Notes under the pieces: model-generated
Database searches by the model: none
Told to the model about the DNA's origin: nothing
What the model saw: only the letters and a program-made list of their open reading frames with translations
In this document: piece after piece, positions 41,904-50,926 of the stretch
How the letters are laid out: every line of letters starts with the position of its first letter
Position numbering within the stretch: position 1 is the stretch's first letter
Translations under genes and position numbers: made by a program
NCBI RefSeq assembly: GCF_900099735.1
Contig: NZ_FNDT01000018.1
Location: forward strand, 1-54,814
DNA from: Arthrobacter subterraneus
GTDB lineage: Bacteria; Actinomycetota; Actinomycetes; Actinomycetales; Micrococcaceae
DNA: 54,814 nt
Direction of reading: 5' to 3'

Positions 41904-43370
41904 ATGCAATCCTCCGTTGCGGAAATCCGGGCATGGCCCGCACTGTGGTCGCTTGTCATCGGCTTCTTCATGATTCTCGTTGACTCGACCATCGTGTCTG
42001 TTGCCACGCCTGCCATCATGGAGGAACTGCAGGCTGACATTGACAGTGCCATCTGGGTGACCAGCGCATACCTCCTGGCCTATGCCGTCCCGCTGCTGAT
42101 CACGGGCCGGCTCGGTGACAGGTTTGGGCCGCGCAGGGTTTACCTCACCGGCCTCGCGGTCTTCACTGTCTCCAGCGCGCTGTGCGGATTCGCCGGTTCC
42201 ATCGAACTGCTCATCCTTGCGCGCGTGCTTCAGGGCCTCGGTGCAGCCCTCATGACCCCGCAAACCATGTCGGTCATTACACGGATTTTCCCTCCGGACC
42301 GCCGGGGATCGGCAATGGGGCTCTGGGGATCCGTTGCCGGAATCGCAACCCTGCTGGGTCCCATCCTGGGCGGAGTTCTCGTCGACGGTCTCGGCTGGGA
42401 GTGGATCTTCTTCGTCAATGTACCCGTCGGCGTCGTCGGGTGGATCCTTGCCTACCGTCTGGTACCGAAGCTGTCCACCACGAGCCACTCCTTCGACCTC
42501 ATCGGTGTTGTCCTCAGTGCAGCAGGCATGTTCTGCCTTGTCTTCGGACTGCAGGAGGCCGAGAGCTACAACTGGGGGCGCATCGTCGGCCCCGTCTCGG
42601 TGTGGTCACTCATCGTTACCGGCGCGCTGCTGTTCAGCGCCTTCATCGTTTGGCAGCGCCTCAACCGGAAGGAACCGCTCGTTCCGCTGAGACTCTTCAG
42701 GGACCGCAATTTCTCGCTGGCCAATACCGCAATCTCCGCGATGGGGTTCGCGGTCACCACCATGACCCTGCCGCTCATGCTCTACGCACAGAACGTCCGC
42801 AACCTCTCCCCCACGGAAGCGGCGATGCTGCTTGCGCCCATGGCAATCATTTCCGGAGCCCTGGCGCCTTTTGTCGGAAGGCTCGTGCAGCGCGGCAACC
42901 CCAAGTACATGGCCGTTTCGGGATTCGCGGGGATGGCAATTGCCCTGTTCTGGCTGGCGGGCCTGCTTACACCGGACACCCCGATCTGGCTATTGTTGCT
43001 GCCGCTGTCACTCATCGGCCTGGCCGGCGCGGGAATCTGGGCGCCGGTTTCCCTGACCGCCACCCGCAACCTGGCGCCATCCCTCGCCGGCGCAGGCTCG
43101 GGCGTCTACAACACCACGCGACAGGTCGGCGCGGTACTCGGCAGTGCCGGCATCGCTGCGATCATGCAGGCCCGGCTGGTTGCCAATGGCGCCGTGGATA
43201 ATCCCGGGCGCGCCGCCGAATACTCCGCCGCCATGGGGCAGGCCCTTCTCCTGCCTGCAACCGTTGTGGTCATCGGTCTCGCTGCGGCGTGCTTCTTCGC
43301 CCGCCCAGAGCTACGCCAGGCCTGGAGTCCGGATGCCGAACCGACCAGGGAAACCGCCAGGCAGGGGTAG
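41904..43370 (+). CDS. DHA2-type (EmrB/QacA) MFS drug efflux transporter
   Basis: 488 aa, about 14 membrane segments. Motif A is GRLGDRFGPRR; motif C-like LGPILGGVLVDGLGWEWIFFVNVP is diagnostic of the drug:H+ antiporter DHA2 group. First chromosomal gene after the element. Substrate unknown. Confidence 0.88.
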   Translation: MQSSVAEIRAWPALWSLVIGFFMILVDSTIVSVATPAIMEELQADIDSAIWVTSAYLLAYAVPLLITGRLGDRFGPRRVYLTGLAVFTVSSALCGFAGSIELLILARVLQGLGAALMTPQTMSVITRIFPPDRRGSAMGLWGSVAGIATLLGPILGGVLVDGLGWEWIFFVNVPVGVVGWILAYRLVPKLSTTSHSFDLIGVVLSAAGMFCLVFGLQEAESYNWGRIVGPVSVWSLIVTGALLFSAFIVWQRLNRKEPLVPLRLFRDRNFSLANTAISAMGFAVTTMTLPLMLYAQNVRNLSPTEAAMLLAPMAIISGALAPFVGRLVQRGNPKYMAVSGFAGMAIALFWLAGLLTPDTPIWLLLLPLSLIGLAGAGIWAPVSLTATRNLAPSLAGAGSGVYNTTRQVGAVLGSAGIAAIMQARLVANGAVDNPGRAAEYSAAMGQALLLPATVVVIGLAAACFFARPELRQAWSPDAEPTRETARQG

Positions 43371-43401
43371 TTGCCTTCGTAACCACCGCTAGGCTCGAGG
43401 T

Positions 43402-44880
43402 ATGGCTGAAGAATTCGCAACAGAAGACACCACCGCTGAAACCTCGGAACCCGCCCCAGTGAAGGAAGTCAGCGACGACTTCGTCACGCGGCAACACACT
43501 ATGCCGTCCGGTCTCGCCTACACCACCTCAACAGGCCGGCTCGTCCTCCGCCGCGAAGAGGTCAAGGACGGGAAGTCGGAGGATTTCAAGCCCAAGGCGG
43601 AGATTTTCGTTGTTGCGTACACCGCAGACAATGCGTCCGCCAACCGGCCGGTTACCTTCGCGTTTAATGGAGGGCCCGGGTCCTCCTCCGTGTGGCTGCA
43701 TCTGGGCCTGCTCGGGCCGCGCCGGGTGGATTCCGGTGATGTCGGCGCCATGACGCCGCCGCCGTTCGGCCTGGTGGATCATCCCGAAACCCTACTCGAG
43801 CACAGCGACCTCGTCCTGATCGACCCGGTGAGCACGGGATTCTCCAGGGTTGTTGAGGGCGAGAAGACCGATGAGTTCCACGCGTTCGTCGAAGACCGGG
43901 ACCTCGTTGCTGAAGTAATCCGCCTCTGGACCACACGGAACAACCGGTGGCTCTCCCCCAAATACCTTGTCGGCGAGTCCTATGGAACGCTGCGCGCCGT
44001 CGCCGTCGCGGGCAGGCTGTTCGACGCCTACGGCATGGCCGTCAACGGACTCGGGCTGATCTCGACCGTCCTGAACATGTCCACGCTGCGCTTCTTCCCC
44101 GGAAGCGACACTCCCTATGCCCTCCACCTGCCCACCTATGCGGCGATCGCCCACTACCACGGCAGGCATCCCGGCAGGGAACTCACGGAGGTGGTCCGTG
44201 AGGCGGAGGAGTTCGCTTCCCGCGAGTTCGGGTATGCCCTGTCCCAGGGCGCCCGGCTGAGCGAGACCGAGTACGACGACGTGGTGAACCGCCTGAGCGC
44301 GATCACCACCCTTGATGAGAATTTCATCCGCCGCACCAACCTGCGCTGGGCTTACCACGAGTTCGCCGCCGAACTTCTGCGCTCGGAGGGTCTGGTGGTG
44401 GGCCGGATCGACGGTCGGTTCACCGCTCCGCCGGCAAACCTCCAGTCATCGAGTTCAATGGATGATCCGAGCATGCGCGCCATCACCGCACCCTTCGCTG
44501 CGGCGATCAACCACTATGTGCGTGCTGAGCTTGGATATGAGAACGACCTCCCGTATGAGATCCTCACTGCCCGGGTTCAGCCATGGAGTTACCGGACCTT
44601 TGAAGGGGCGCCCGTTGACGTCAGCGACGTACTGGAGCGGCTCATGGTCCACAATCCCGCGTTGCGCGTACACGTGGACTACGGCTATCAGGACGGCGCC
44701 ACACCGCATTTCGCAGCGGAGTACGTGTTCGCCCATATGACCCTCACTGACGATGTTAAGGACAGGATTTCGCATCACTATCACGAAGCCGGGCACATGA
44801 TGTACCTCAAGCCCGAGTGCAGGCGTGCCCAGCTGGCAGCCCTCCGGGATTTCGTCGTCCCGCAGTCGACACAGAATTAG
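43402..44880 (+). CDS. S10 family serine carboxypeptidase-like protein
   Basis: 492 aa. Oxyanion-hole region NGGPGSSSVWLHLG, nucleophile GESYG, Asp region VHVDYGYQDGATP, and His in YHEAGHMMY. No signal peptide is obvious, so it may act in the cytoplasm. It starts 31 nt after the MFS stop and may be co-transcribed with it. Confidence 0.88.
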   Translation: MAEEFATEDTTAETSEPAPVKEVSDDFVTRQHTMPSGLAYTTSTGRLVLRREEVKDGKSEDFKPKAEIFVVAYTADNASANRPVTFAFNGGPGSSSVWLHLGLLGPRRVDSGDVGAMTPPPFGLVDHPETLLEHSDLVLIDPVSTGFSRVVEGEKTDEFHAFVEDRDLVAEVIRLWTTRNNRWLSPKYLVGESYGTLRAVAVAGRLFDAYGMAVNGLGLISTVLNMSTLRFFPGSDTPYALHLPTYAAIAHYHGRHPGRELTEVVREAEEFASREFGYALSQGARLSETEYDDVVNRLSAITTLDENFIRRTNLRWAYHEFAAELLRSEGLVVGRIDGRFTAPPANLQSSSSMDDPSMRAITAPFAAAINHYVRAELGYENDLPYEILTARVQPWSYRTFEGAPVDVSDVLERLMVHNPALRVHVDYGYQDGATPHFAAEYVFAHMTLTDDVKDRISHHYHEAGHMMYLKPECRRAQLAALRDFVVPQSTQN

Positions 44881-44881
44881 T

Positions 44882-44897
44882 CAGTGTGCTTACTATG
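44882..44897 (+). promoter_or_regulatory. GCTTA-type promoter motif before the 40-aa gene
   Basis: CAGTGTGCTTACTATG, 29 nt before the start; related to the motifs at 48677 and 49893. Confidence 0.35.
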
Positions 44898-44926
44898 GAG
44901 GTTCACTCCACGAAAGGCGGACCACC

Positions 44927-45049
44927 ATGCTGAAGAAGATCCTCATCATGCTCGCACCGGTTATTGCGTCGAAGCTCCTCGGCAGGCGTCAGCAGGGACG
45001 CGCCAACACCAAGTACAGCCGCGGAAGGAACCGCGGCTTCCGGCGGTAA
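44927..45049 (+). CDS. 40-aa small membrane-tail peptide
   Basis: MLKKILIMLAPVIASKLLG forms a short hydrophobic helix; the remaining 21 residues are strongly basic and Gly/Arg-rich. GAAAGGCGG precedes the ATG. It has its own promoter-like motif. Function unknown. Confidence 0.6.
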   Translation: MLKKILIMLAPVIASKLLGRRQQGRANTKYSRGRNRGFRR

Positions 45050-45066
45050 CCGCAGCGTGAGGCGGG

Positions 45067-45567
45067 TCAGCGCGTGGCGAAGTGCGCCCAGACTGCGAGG
45101 ACCCAGGCGCTGCCCGCCGCACACGCAAGTACCAGCTCCACCACAATCCCCCAGCCAAGGGCCTTCAGCGCCTCTCCGCTTGAGGACACCGCCGCCCGGA
45201 AATCACGCAGGCGGGCGGCTTCGCTCAGCAGCAAGCCCGCCACGAAGCCGACCACCAGTCCGACCACCGGTATGACGAACATGCCAACCACGCCCAGGAC
45301 GAGCCCGACGGTGACGGAACGCCCAGGGATCCTGCGCTGCCGCAGTTTCCTGCCGGTCAGTATGGCTCCTGCAAGCAACCCGGCCAGCGCGAGGACCCCG
45401 CCCACGCCGAGGGCAGTCCACCCCGGTGCGCTCGTCACCGTGAATGCCCACGCCAACAGTGCTCCAATGATGAGGATGCTGCCGGGCAGAATCGGAACAA
45501 CAACTCCCGCCACGCCCACGGCGATGGCCAGCCCGCAGAGCACGGTGACAAGAATTTCCCAGTCCAT
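45067..45567 (-). CDS. DUF456 family membrane protein
   Basis: 166 aa from ATG 45567. Multiple hydrophobic segments with Gly-rich helices (VAGVVVPILPGSILIIGALLAW, a hallmark of DUF456). Function unknown. Convergent with the 40-aa gene, 17 nt apart. Confidence 0.83.
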   Translation of the reverse strand: MDWEILVTVLCGLAIAVGVAGVVVPILPGSILIIGALLAWAFTVTSAPGWTALGVGGVLALAGLLAGAILTGRKLRQRRIPGRSVTVGLVLGVVGMFVIPVVGLVVGFVAGLLLSEAARLRDFRAAVSSSGEALKALGWGIVVELVLACAAGSAWVLAVWAHFATR

Positions 45568-45621
45568 GCCACAAGCATGCCACCGTCGGCGCGGCAACCT
45601 TGTACCTGCACCCCTGAAATA

Positions 45622-45638
45622 CTAAGGTTACTTATAAA
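45622..45638 (+). promoter_or_regulatory. Weak GGTTA-type promoter motif
   Basis: CTAAGGTTACTTATAAA, 32 nt before the 45671 start; loosely like the 48677 and 49893 motifs. Confidence 0.3.
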
Positions 45639-45670
45639 GTCGCCTACGGGCCCTGAGATCAGGAGGCACC

Positions 45671-46555
45671 ATGAGCACACCAGGAACAGGGAATCACGAG
45701 AGGGACAACCGTCCCAAGCACTCGGATGATTCCGGAGCACACGAAGTCGGCGCATCCCGACGCCGGGACGCGCGGACGTCCGACGCGGAGACCCGCGCCA
45801 TCAACGTCGACCGGAACAACGACGGCGTCGATGACACCCGCCAGCACACTGCGGCGGTTCCCGTATCGCATACGAGGGACGCCGACGATCACCATCGACG
45901 CCCGCGTGACCTCGATCCTGACACCACCCGCGACCATGACCGGCACGGCGACGTCACACCTGTGCCCGTGGGTGCGGAGCGGGACGCGCTCCACCAGCGC
46001 CAGAAGGAAACTTTCGGGGGCATGAAGTTCGGCGCGGCCTTCTTCGGGTGGCTGACCGCTACCGGAATGGCGGTCCTGCTGACCGCCCTGGTTGCGGCGT
46101 TCGGAGCAGCATTCGGCCTGTCCACGAACACCAGCGTCGGTGAGGCTGCCAACCAGGCTTCACAGGACGCCCAGACGGTAGGAATCACCAGCGCTGTCAT
46201 CATTCTCGTGATCCTGCTGCTGGCCTACTACTGCGGCGGCTATGTGGCAGGCCGCATGGCCCGTTTCAACGGGGCAAAGCAGGGCGTGGCCGTCTGGCTC
46301 TGGGCGATCATCATTGCCGTCATCGTTGCCATTCTCGGCCTCATCTTCGGATCCCAGTTCGACATCCTGGCCAATCTGAACAGCTTCCCCCGCCTGCCGC
46401 TGAACGAAGGCGCGCTGACCACAACGGGCATCATCGCCGTCGTCGTGGCGCTGCTGGCCGCTCTGGCCGGTGCGGTTCTGGGCGGGCTGGCCGGCATGCG
46501 GTACCACCGCAGGATCGACCGCGCGGACTACGACGCCATCGACAACAACCGGTAG
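45671..46555 (+). CDS. Membrane protein with long charged N-terminus (YrzE-like)
   Basis: 294 aa, AGGAGG before the ATG. Residues 1-115 are highly charged and His/Asp/Arg-rich, probably disordered. Four membrane helices follow (about 118-275), with Gly-rich turns. Comparable proteins are stress-related in some bacteria, but no function is shown here. Confidence 0.72.
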   Translation: MSTPGTGNHERDNRPKHSDDSGAHEVGASRRRDARTSDAETRAINVDRNNDGVDDTRQHTAAVPVSHTRDADDHHRRPRDLDPDTTRDHDRHGDVTPVPVGAERDALHQRQKETFGGMKFGAAFFGWLTATGMAVLLTALVAAFGAAFGLSTNTSVGEAANQASQDAQTVGITSAVIILVILLLAYYCGGYVAGRMARFNGAKQGVAVWLWAIIIAVIVAILGLIFGSQFDILANLNSFPRLPLNEGALTTTGIIAVVVALLAALAGAVLGGLAGMRYHRRIDRADYDAIDNNR

Positions 46556-46571
46556 TCTTCCTCGGAAGTTT

Positions 46572-46620
46572 TGCGCAGGTGTGGTGATTCCCCGGCTCCG
46601 GGGCTCACCACACCTGCGCA
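46572..46620. terminator. Bidirectional terminator between convergent genes
   Basis: Perfect 16-bp stem TGCGCAGGTGTGGTGA, with an inner CCCCGG/CCGGGG pair, flanked by TTTT on the left and TTTCTGCTTT on the right. It serves both 45671 and 46629. Confidence 0.85.
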
Positions 46621-46628
46621 TTTCTGCT

Positions 46629-47603
46629 TTAACGGGCTGCCCGCACGTGCGCATACCTGCCGCGCAGCACGCGCAGCGAGTTGCCCGCCTTCACGAGCCT
46701 GGACCCCGCGTACGGTACCCCGCCGGCCAGACGGATGCCCACGGCGACCCACACCGCCAGCATCCGCTCCAGCAGCCACGCGGGGGCCCAGAGGGCAGCG
46801 GTAGCCGGGAAAACCTGCCGGCCGTCCCGCCGTCGTCGTCCCAGTTCTGCCACCCCGACGACGACGGCGGCAGCCGGCAGGCAGGCGGCCGCACCATAAC
46901 GGCGCAGCAGCACAAGCAGTGCGGGCAGCAGGGACAGTTCCAGCAGCAGCCTTGGCGGCTGCGCAAAATCGTCATACGCCTGCCGGGTGCGTTGGCGCCA
47001 GAAGTGGCGGCAGGAGCAGGGGAGACGTCCGACGAAGAGATCATCCGCCCTGATCTCCGTACCTCCCGCAGCCTGCACGGTGCGCAGCAGTTCAAGGTTC
47101 TCGAAAAGGACATCGCCGTCGTAGCCGCCGGTCGCCCGCAGGATGGATCGGCGGACGCCCACAGTGCCTGGGAAGTCTGAACCCAGCGCACGGTTCAGGA
47201 GGGTACGTCCGGTATCCCACCGGGCATGCCACGGCAGGGTCAGGAAATAGTTCTGCGGCCGGACGGCGTCGGCCTCCTGCAGCAAATCGATCATCCGCCG
47301 GAATGCTGCGGCACTGTAGCGGACGTCGTCGTCGGCGATGATGATCCGCTCCTCGGAGGCCGCCGCCAGGCCCGTCAGCACGCCTGACACCTTGCCGTTG
47401 CGGCACGCGAATTGCGGCCGCAGATGGCGGATGCCGGCCGGCAACGCCGCAGCGTGCCGGGCAAACACCTCGTCCGGCGATCCGTCGACAACGAGCACCT
47501 CCGCCCACTGCCCAACGTCCTCAAGGTAGGCAGCCAGCTCCGCAATTCCACCGCCCCCGGTCCATTTCAGGGGCAGGATGTAGCTGGCAGCGTGCCCGTT
47601 CAT
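46629..47603 (-). CDS. Family 2 glycosyltransferase
   Basis: 324 aa. GT-A fold: N-terminal YILPLKW and VLVVDGSPDE, then the DxD-like IIADDDVRY. Hydrophobic helices near the C-terminus point to membrane association. ATGA overlap with the heme-oxygenase-like gene upstream. Donor and acceptor sugars unknown. Confidence 0.83.
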   Translation of the reverse strand: MNGHAASYILPLKWTGGGGIAELAAYLEDVGQWAEVLVVDGSPDEVFARHAAALPAGIRHLRPQFACRNGKVSGVLTGLAAASEERIIIADDDVRYSAAAFRRMIDLLQEADAVRPQNYFLTLPWHARWDTGRTLLNRALGSDFPGTVGVRRSILRATGGYDGDVLFENLELLRTVQAAGGTEIRADDLFVGRLPCSCRHFWRQRTRQAYDDFAQPPRLLLELSLLPALLVLLRRYGAAACLPAAAVVVGVAELGRRRRDGRQVFPATAALWAPAWLLERMLAVWVAVGIRLAGGVPYAGSRLVKAGNSLRVLRGRYAHVRAAR

Positions 47604-48628
47604 GCCGGAGCTTGGACTTTTGTCCGCAGGGAGGACTCGCCTTTCTCCCAGGCACCCATGATGTGTTCGCCAAGCATGCCGTCCACGGCAAGGGCCGCCG
47701 CTGCCCCGAAGTACACGTCGCCGAGCATCTCGGGTTCAGCCTCAACAAGCCCGCCGGCGAGATCCCGTCCGGCAATCTGCTCGTGTACGGCATCGGCCTC
47801 CACATGCTCGTCGAAGTACCAGGTCACGTCCTCATCGAAGCCGAGCCGCCGGAACCCGTTACCGTACAGACGGTTGGGCTGTGAGGACGTCATTTCATAG
47901 GCGGCGAGGTGCCCCACGATGGCGCCGCGGAGCCTGCGATTGAGTCCAAAGAGGGACATCATATTGGTGCTCGCCAAGGTGATGGCCGGGACCGCGTCAA
48001 GGTAGTACCCATAGCTGTCCTCGAGCCCCGCCCCGCGCATGGTTCGCGCGAAGAGAGCCGAGTGCATGCGCTCGGGCCGTCCACCGCCGTATTCATCGGC
48101 CTGGATTTCGACCATGGCCGCCTTGGCGCGGCCTGTCAGCCGCGGGATGGCCCAGGTGTGCGGGTCGGCTTCCTTCAGCTGGTAGACGGATTTATGGATC
48201 AGGAACTCCTGCGCCTGCTCCAGCGAGGCCTTCTTGGCGACGTACCGGGACACGCTCGGCCCTGTATCGGCCGCCGCCAGTTCAAAGAGAACGGCGGCCA
48301 CGCCATCGCTGTCCCTTGGCTCCAGGGAGGGAAGTTCGACGGCGGAGCGAAGGGCTGCCTCGAAGTCGCGTTCGATCAGTCTGCGGACCCCGATCAGACC
48401 CGGCTCCCATTCCCAGTCGGGGTGAGAGCCGTCGACGCCCCCATAATGCAGCTCATACAGGCAGAACAGCGTCAGCTGGAGGTCGTCGTCGGCGAGGATT
48501 CCGGAGGAAGCTCCGAGTGCGTCCGTGACGGCGCCGCTCAGCGCATTGAGGCCCTCGGTGTTCGGCTCCTGAGGGAGCAACTCCAGCAACGCCCGGCTTA
48601 CAAACCCTCGCGCTTCAGGACTCTTCAT
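47600..48628 (-). CDS. Iron-containing redox enzyme family protein (heme-oxygenase-like fold)
   Basis: 342 aa from ATG 48628. Helical, with candidate metal ligands in FCLYELHYGG (E, H), EIQADEYGGG (E, D, E) and FDEHVEADAVHE (E, H, D, H). This pattern is that of heme-oxygenase-like diiron oxidases. It is coupled to the GT2 gene, so the two may modify one metabolite. Substrate unknown. Confidence 0.83.
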   Translation of the reverse strand: MKSPEARGFVSRALLELLPQEPNTEGLNALSGAVTDALGASSGILADDDLQLTLFCLYELHYGGVDGSHPDWEWEPGLIGVRRLIERDFEAALRSAVELPSLEPRDSDGVAAVLFELAAADTGPSVSRYVAKKASLEQAQEFLIHKSVYQLKEADPHTWAIPRLTGRAKAAMVEIQADEYGGGRPERMHSALFARTMRGAGLEDSYGYYLDAVPAITLASTNMMSLFGLNRRLRGAIVGHLAAYEMTSSQPNRLYGNGFRRLGFDEDVTWYFDEHVEADAVHEQIAGRDLAGGLVEAEPEMLGDVYFGAAAALAVDGMLGEHIMGAWEKGESSLRTKVQAPA

Positions 48629-48676
48629 GGCACAACCTTCCCTGCGGTGGGCCGACGTCGTCGTCCCCGTCAGCTT

Positions 48677-48695
48677 CATAGTACTAAGCCTACTG
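48677..48695 (-). promoter_or_regulatory. Promoter-like motif before the redox-enzyme gene
   Basis: Minus-strand CAGTAGGCTTAGTACTATG, nearly the same as the motif before the SDR gene (49893-49911). The rest of 48629-48927 holds no gene. A GC-rich imperfect hairpin near 48838-48875 may end the SDR transcript. Confidence 0.45.
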
Positions 48696-48927
48696 TCTAT
48701 CCAGTGGCGAGTGCTCCGGAGCCAGACCGGGGGCCCAAGAAATTCCCAAGGTTCCCTGCCCATGATTGGAGGGCAGGACAGAGCCGGGCGAGACCACCGA
48801 CTCCTCCTGCTGGCACTGGTTTACCAGAGCCCCCCCGAGCGGGACCGCCCCGTTTCCCCGACTGAGGCGGCCCCGCCCGGGAATCACCCGGCCACTTTCC
48901 CGACGCTGCTTCGCCGATGACCGCGAG

Positions 48928-49821
48928 CTACGGCGTCGGGTTTCCGCCGTTGACGTTCAGCGTCTCGCCAAGCACATAGCTGGACTCCGGAGATGCCAGG
49001 AACACGTAGGCGGGAGCCAGTTCAGTAGGCTGCCCGGCGCGTCCCAGCGGTGTGGACTTTCCGAATTCCGGCAACGCCTCCTTCGGCTGCCCGTCGGACA
49101 CCTGCAACGGCGTCCAGAACGGCCCGGGGGCGACGGCGTTCACCCGGATGCCGCGTGGCGCCAACTGCTGGGCGAGGCCCTTGGTGAAGTTGTTGATTGC
49201 CGCCTTGGTACTCGCATAGTCCAGCAGGGTGGGCGACGGGTTGTACGCCTGGATGGAGGTGGTGTTGATGATGCTCGAGCCGGCAGGCAGATGCTTCAGA
49301 GCTTCGCGGGTGATGCGGAAGAACGAGTAGATGTTGGTCTTGAACGTGTGGTCAAGCTGTTCGTCGTCCAGATCCTCAAGCCGTTCCACTGCGATCTGCT
49401 TGCCTGCGTTGTTGACGAGGATGTCAAGACCGCCGAGGCCCTCCACGGCACGAGTCACAAGGTCCCTGCAGAATTCACCATCCTTGATGTCGCCGGGGAG
49501 CTTCACCGCCTTCCGTCCGCAGCCCTCGATGAGTCCGACGATCTCGTCCGCGTCAGCCTCTTCCTCCGGAAGGTAGGACAGCGCGACGTCGGCACCCTCA
49601 CGTGCAAAGGCGATAGCCACCGCTGCGCCGATGCCGGAGTCAGCGCCGGTGATCAGGGCCTTTCTGCCCTCCAGGCGGCCGGTGCCGCGGTAGGACTCTT
49701 CACCGCGGTCGCTCTGCGGGGTAAGGTCACGGTCAAGGCCCGGCTCCGGCTGGTCCTGCTTCGGTGGCGAAATTTCCGGGAACCGGGTCACCGGGTTCTG
49801 GAAGGTGTACTGGTCACTCAT
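48928..49821 (-). CDS. SDR-family oxidoreductase
   Basis: 297 aa from ATG 49821, with AGGAGG upstream. NAD(P)-binding TGADSGIG, NNAG, and catalytic YASTK. The N-terminal extension of about 45 residues (PEISPPKQDQPEPG) is typical of the general-stress SDR group related to YhdF/YghA. Substrate unknown. Confidence 0.88.
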   Translation of the reverse strand: MSDQYTFQNPVTRFPEISPPKQDQPEPGLDRDLTPQSDRGEESYRGTGRLEGRKALITGADSGIGAAVAIAFAREGADVALSYLPEEEADADEIVGLIEGCGRKAVKLPGDIKDGEFCRDLVTRAVEGLGGLDILVNNAGKQIAVERLEDLDDEQLDHTFKTNIYSFFRITREALKHLPAGSSIINTTSIQAYNPSPTLLDYASTKAAINNFTKGLAQQLAPRGIRVNAVAPGPFWTPLQVSDGQPKEALPEFGKSTPLGRAGQPTELAPAYVFLASPESSYVLGETLNVNGGNPTP

Positions 49822-49892
49822 GTTTTCCTCCTGATGTGTGGAAGATTGGGCGGCGCTGTTGAGCACCATCTGCAGTACAGCTAGGCTCGAAG

Positions 49893-49911
49893 CGTATTGC
49901 TAAGCCTGCTG
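49893..49911 (-). promoter_or_regulatory. Promoter-like motif before the SDR gene
   Basis: Minus-strand CAGCAGGCTTAGCAATACG; matches 48677-48695 at 15 of 19 positions. Confidence 0.45.
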
Positions 49912-49969
49912 ATCACACTAGGACGGACCGGTTCACCTCTTCAAGAGCCGCCCAAGGAAAGGCCCGCGC

Positions 49970-50926
49970 ATGCCCGTCATCGGCTTTCACGCCTCGCACG
50001 AACAGATCGCACCCGGACAGCTCCTCGCCGATGTCCAGTTGGCCGAACAGGCCGGCTTCGACGCCGCCATGTGCTCAGACCACTTCGAGCCCTGGGCCGC
50101 CGTGCAGGGTCACTCAGGGTTCGCCTGGTCGTGGCTGGGAGCTGCGCTGGCCACCACCAGCTTGCGTTTCGGCGTCGTCACCGCACCGGGCCAGCGGTAC
50201 CACCCGGCCATCATTGCCCAGGCAAGCGGCACCCTGGCAAGCATGTTTCCCGGCCGGTTCTGGGCGGCGCTCGGCAGCGGAGAGAACCTGAACGAACACA
50301 TCACCGGTGACCCGTGGCCGCCCAAGGCGGAGCGGCAACAGCGCATCGAAGAATGCGTGGACATCATCCGTCGGATGCACGACGGCGAGGAGGTCACCCA
50401 CCGCGGTCTGGTCACCGCTGAGCAGGCAAGGCTGTGGGATGTGCCGGAGATCAAACCGCAGCTGATTGCCCCGGCGGTGAGTGTGGAAACAGCGGCGCGG
50501 AGCGCACGCTGGGCCGATGGCCTGGTGACCGTGAACCAGCCGCACGAGAAACTGACTGAAATGATCAACGCCTATCGGGACAACGGCGGGCAGGGCAAGC
50601 TGATTCTGCAGGTGCATCTGTCCTGGGCGCCCACCGAGGAAGAGGCCCTGGAGATCGCGCGGGTTCAGTGGAGCTCGAACTGCGTGACGCCTCCCACCAC
50701 GTGGGACCTCGCCCGTCCCTCGGACTTCGAGAAGGCCACCAGCGACCTCAGCGAGGAGAAACTTCGTGAAGGCGTGCAGATTTCAGCCGACCTCGCGGTT
50801 CACGCACAACAGCTCCGGGAGTATGCCGACCTGGGGTTCGACGAGCTCTACCTGCACTTCGTGGGAACCGAGCAGAAACCGTTCATCGAGGCCTTCGCCC
50901 AGCACGTCCTGCCTGAGGTCCGCTGA
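49970..50926 (+). CDS. TIGR03885-family LLM-class flavin oxidoreductase
   Basis: 318 aa, luciferase-like TIM barrel (FHASHEQIAPGQLLADVQLAEQAGFDAAMCSDHFEPW, GSGENLNEHITG). TIGR03885 members are predicted non-F420, FMN-dependent. Its stop overlaps the GH13 start (TGATG), a recurrent pairing. Confidence 0.86.
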   Translation: MPVIGFHASHEQIAPGQLLADVQLAEQAGFDAAMCSDHFEPWAAVQGHSGFAWSWLGAALATTSLRFGVVTAPGQRYHPAIIAQASGTLASMFPGRFWAALGSGENLNEHITGDPWPPKAERQQRIEECVDIIRRMHDGEEVTHRGLVTAEQARLWDVPEIKPQLIAPAVSVETAARSARWADGLVTVNQPHEKLTEMINAYRDNGGQGKLILQVHLSWAPTEEEALEIARVQWSSNCVTPPTTWDLARPSDFEKATSDLSEEKLREGVQISADLAVHAQQLREYADLGFDELYLHFVGTEQKPFIEAFAQHVLPEVR

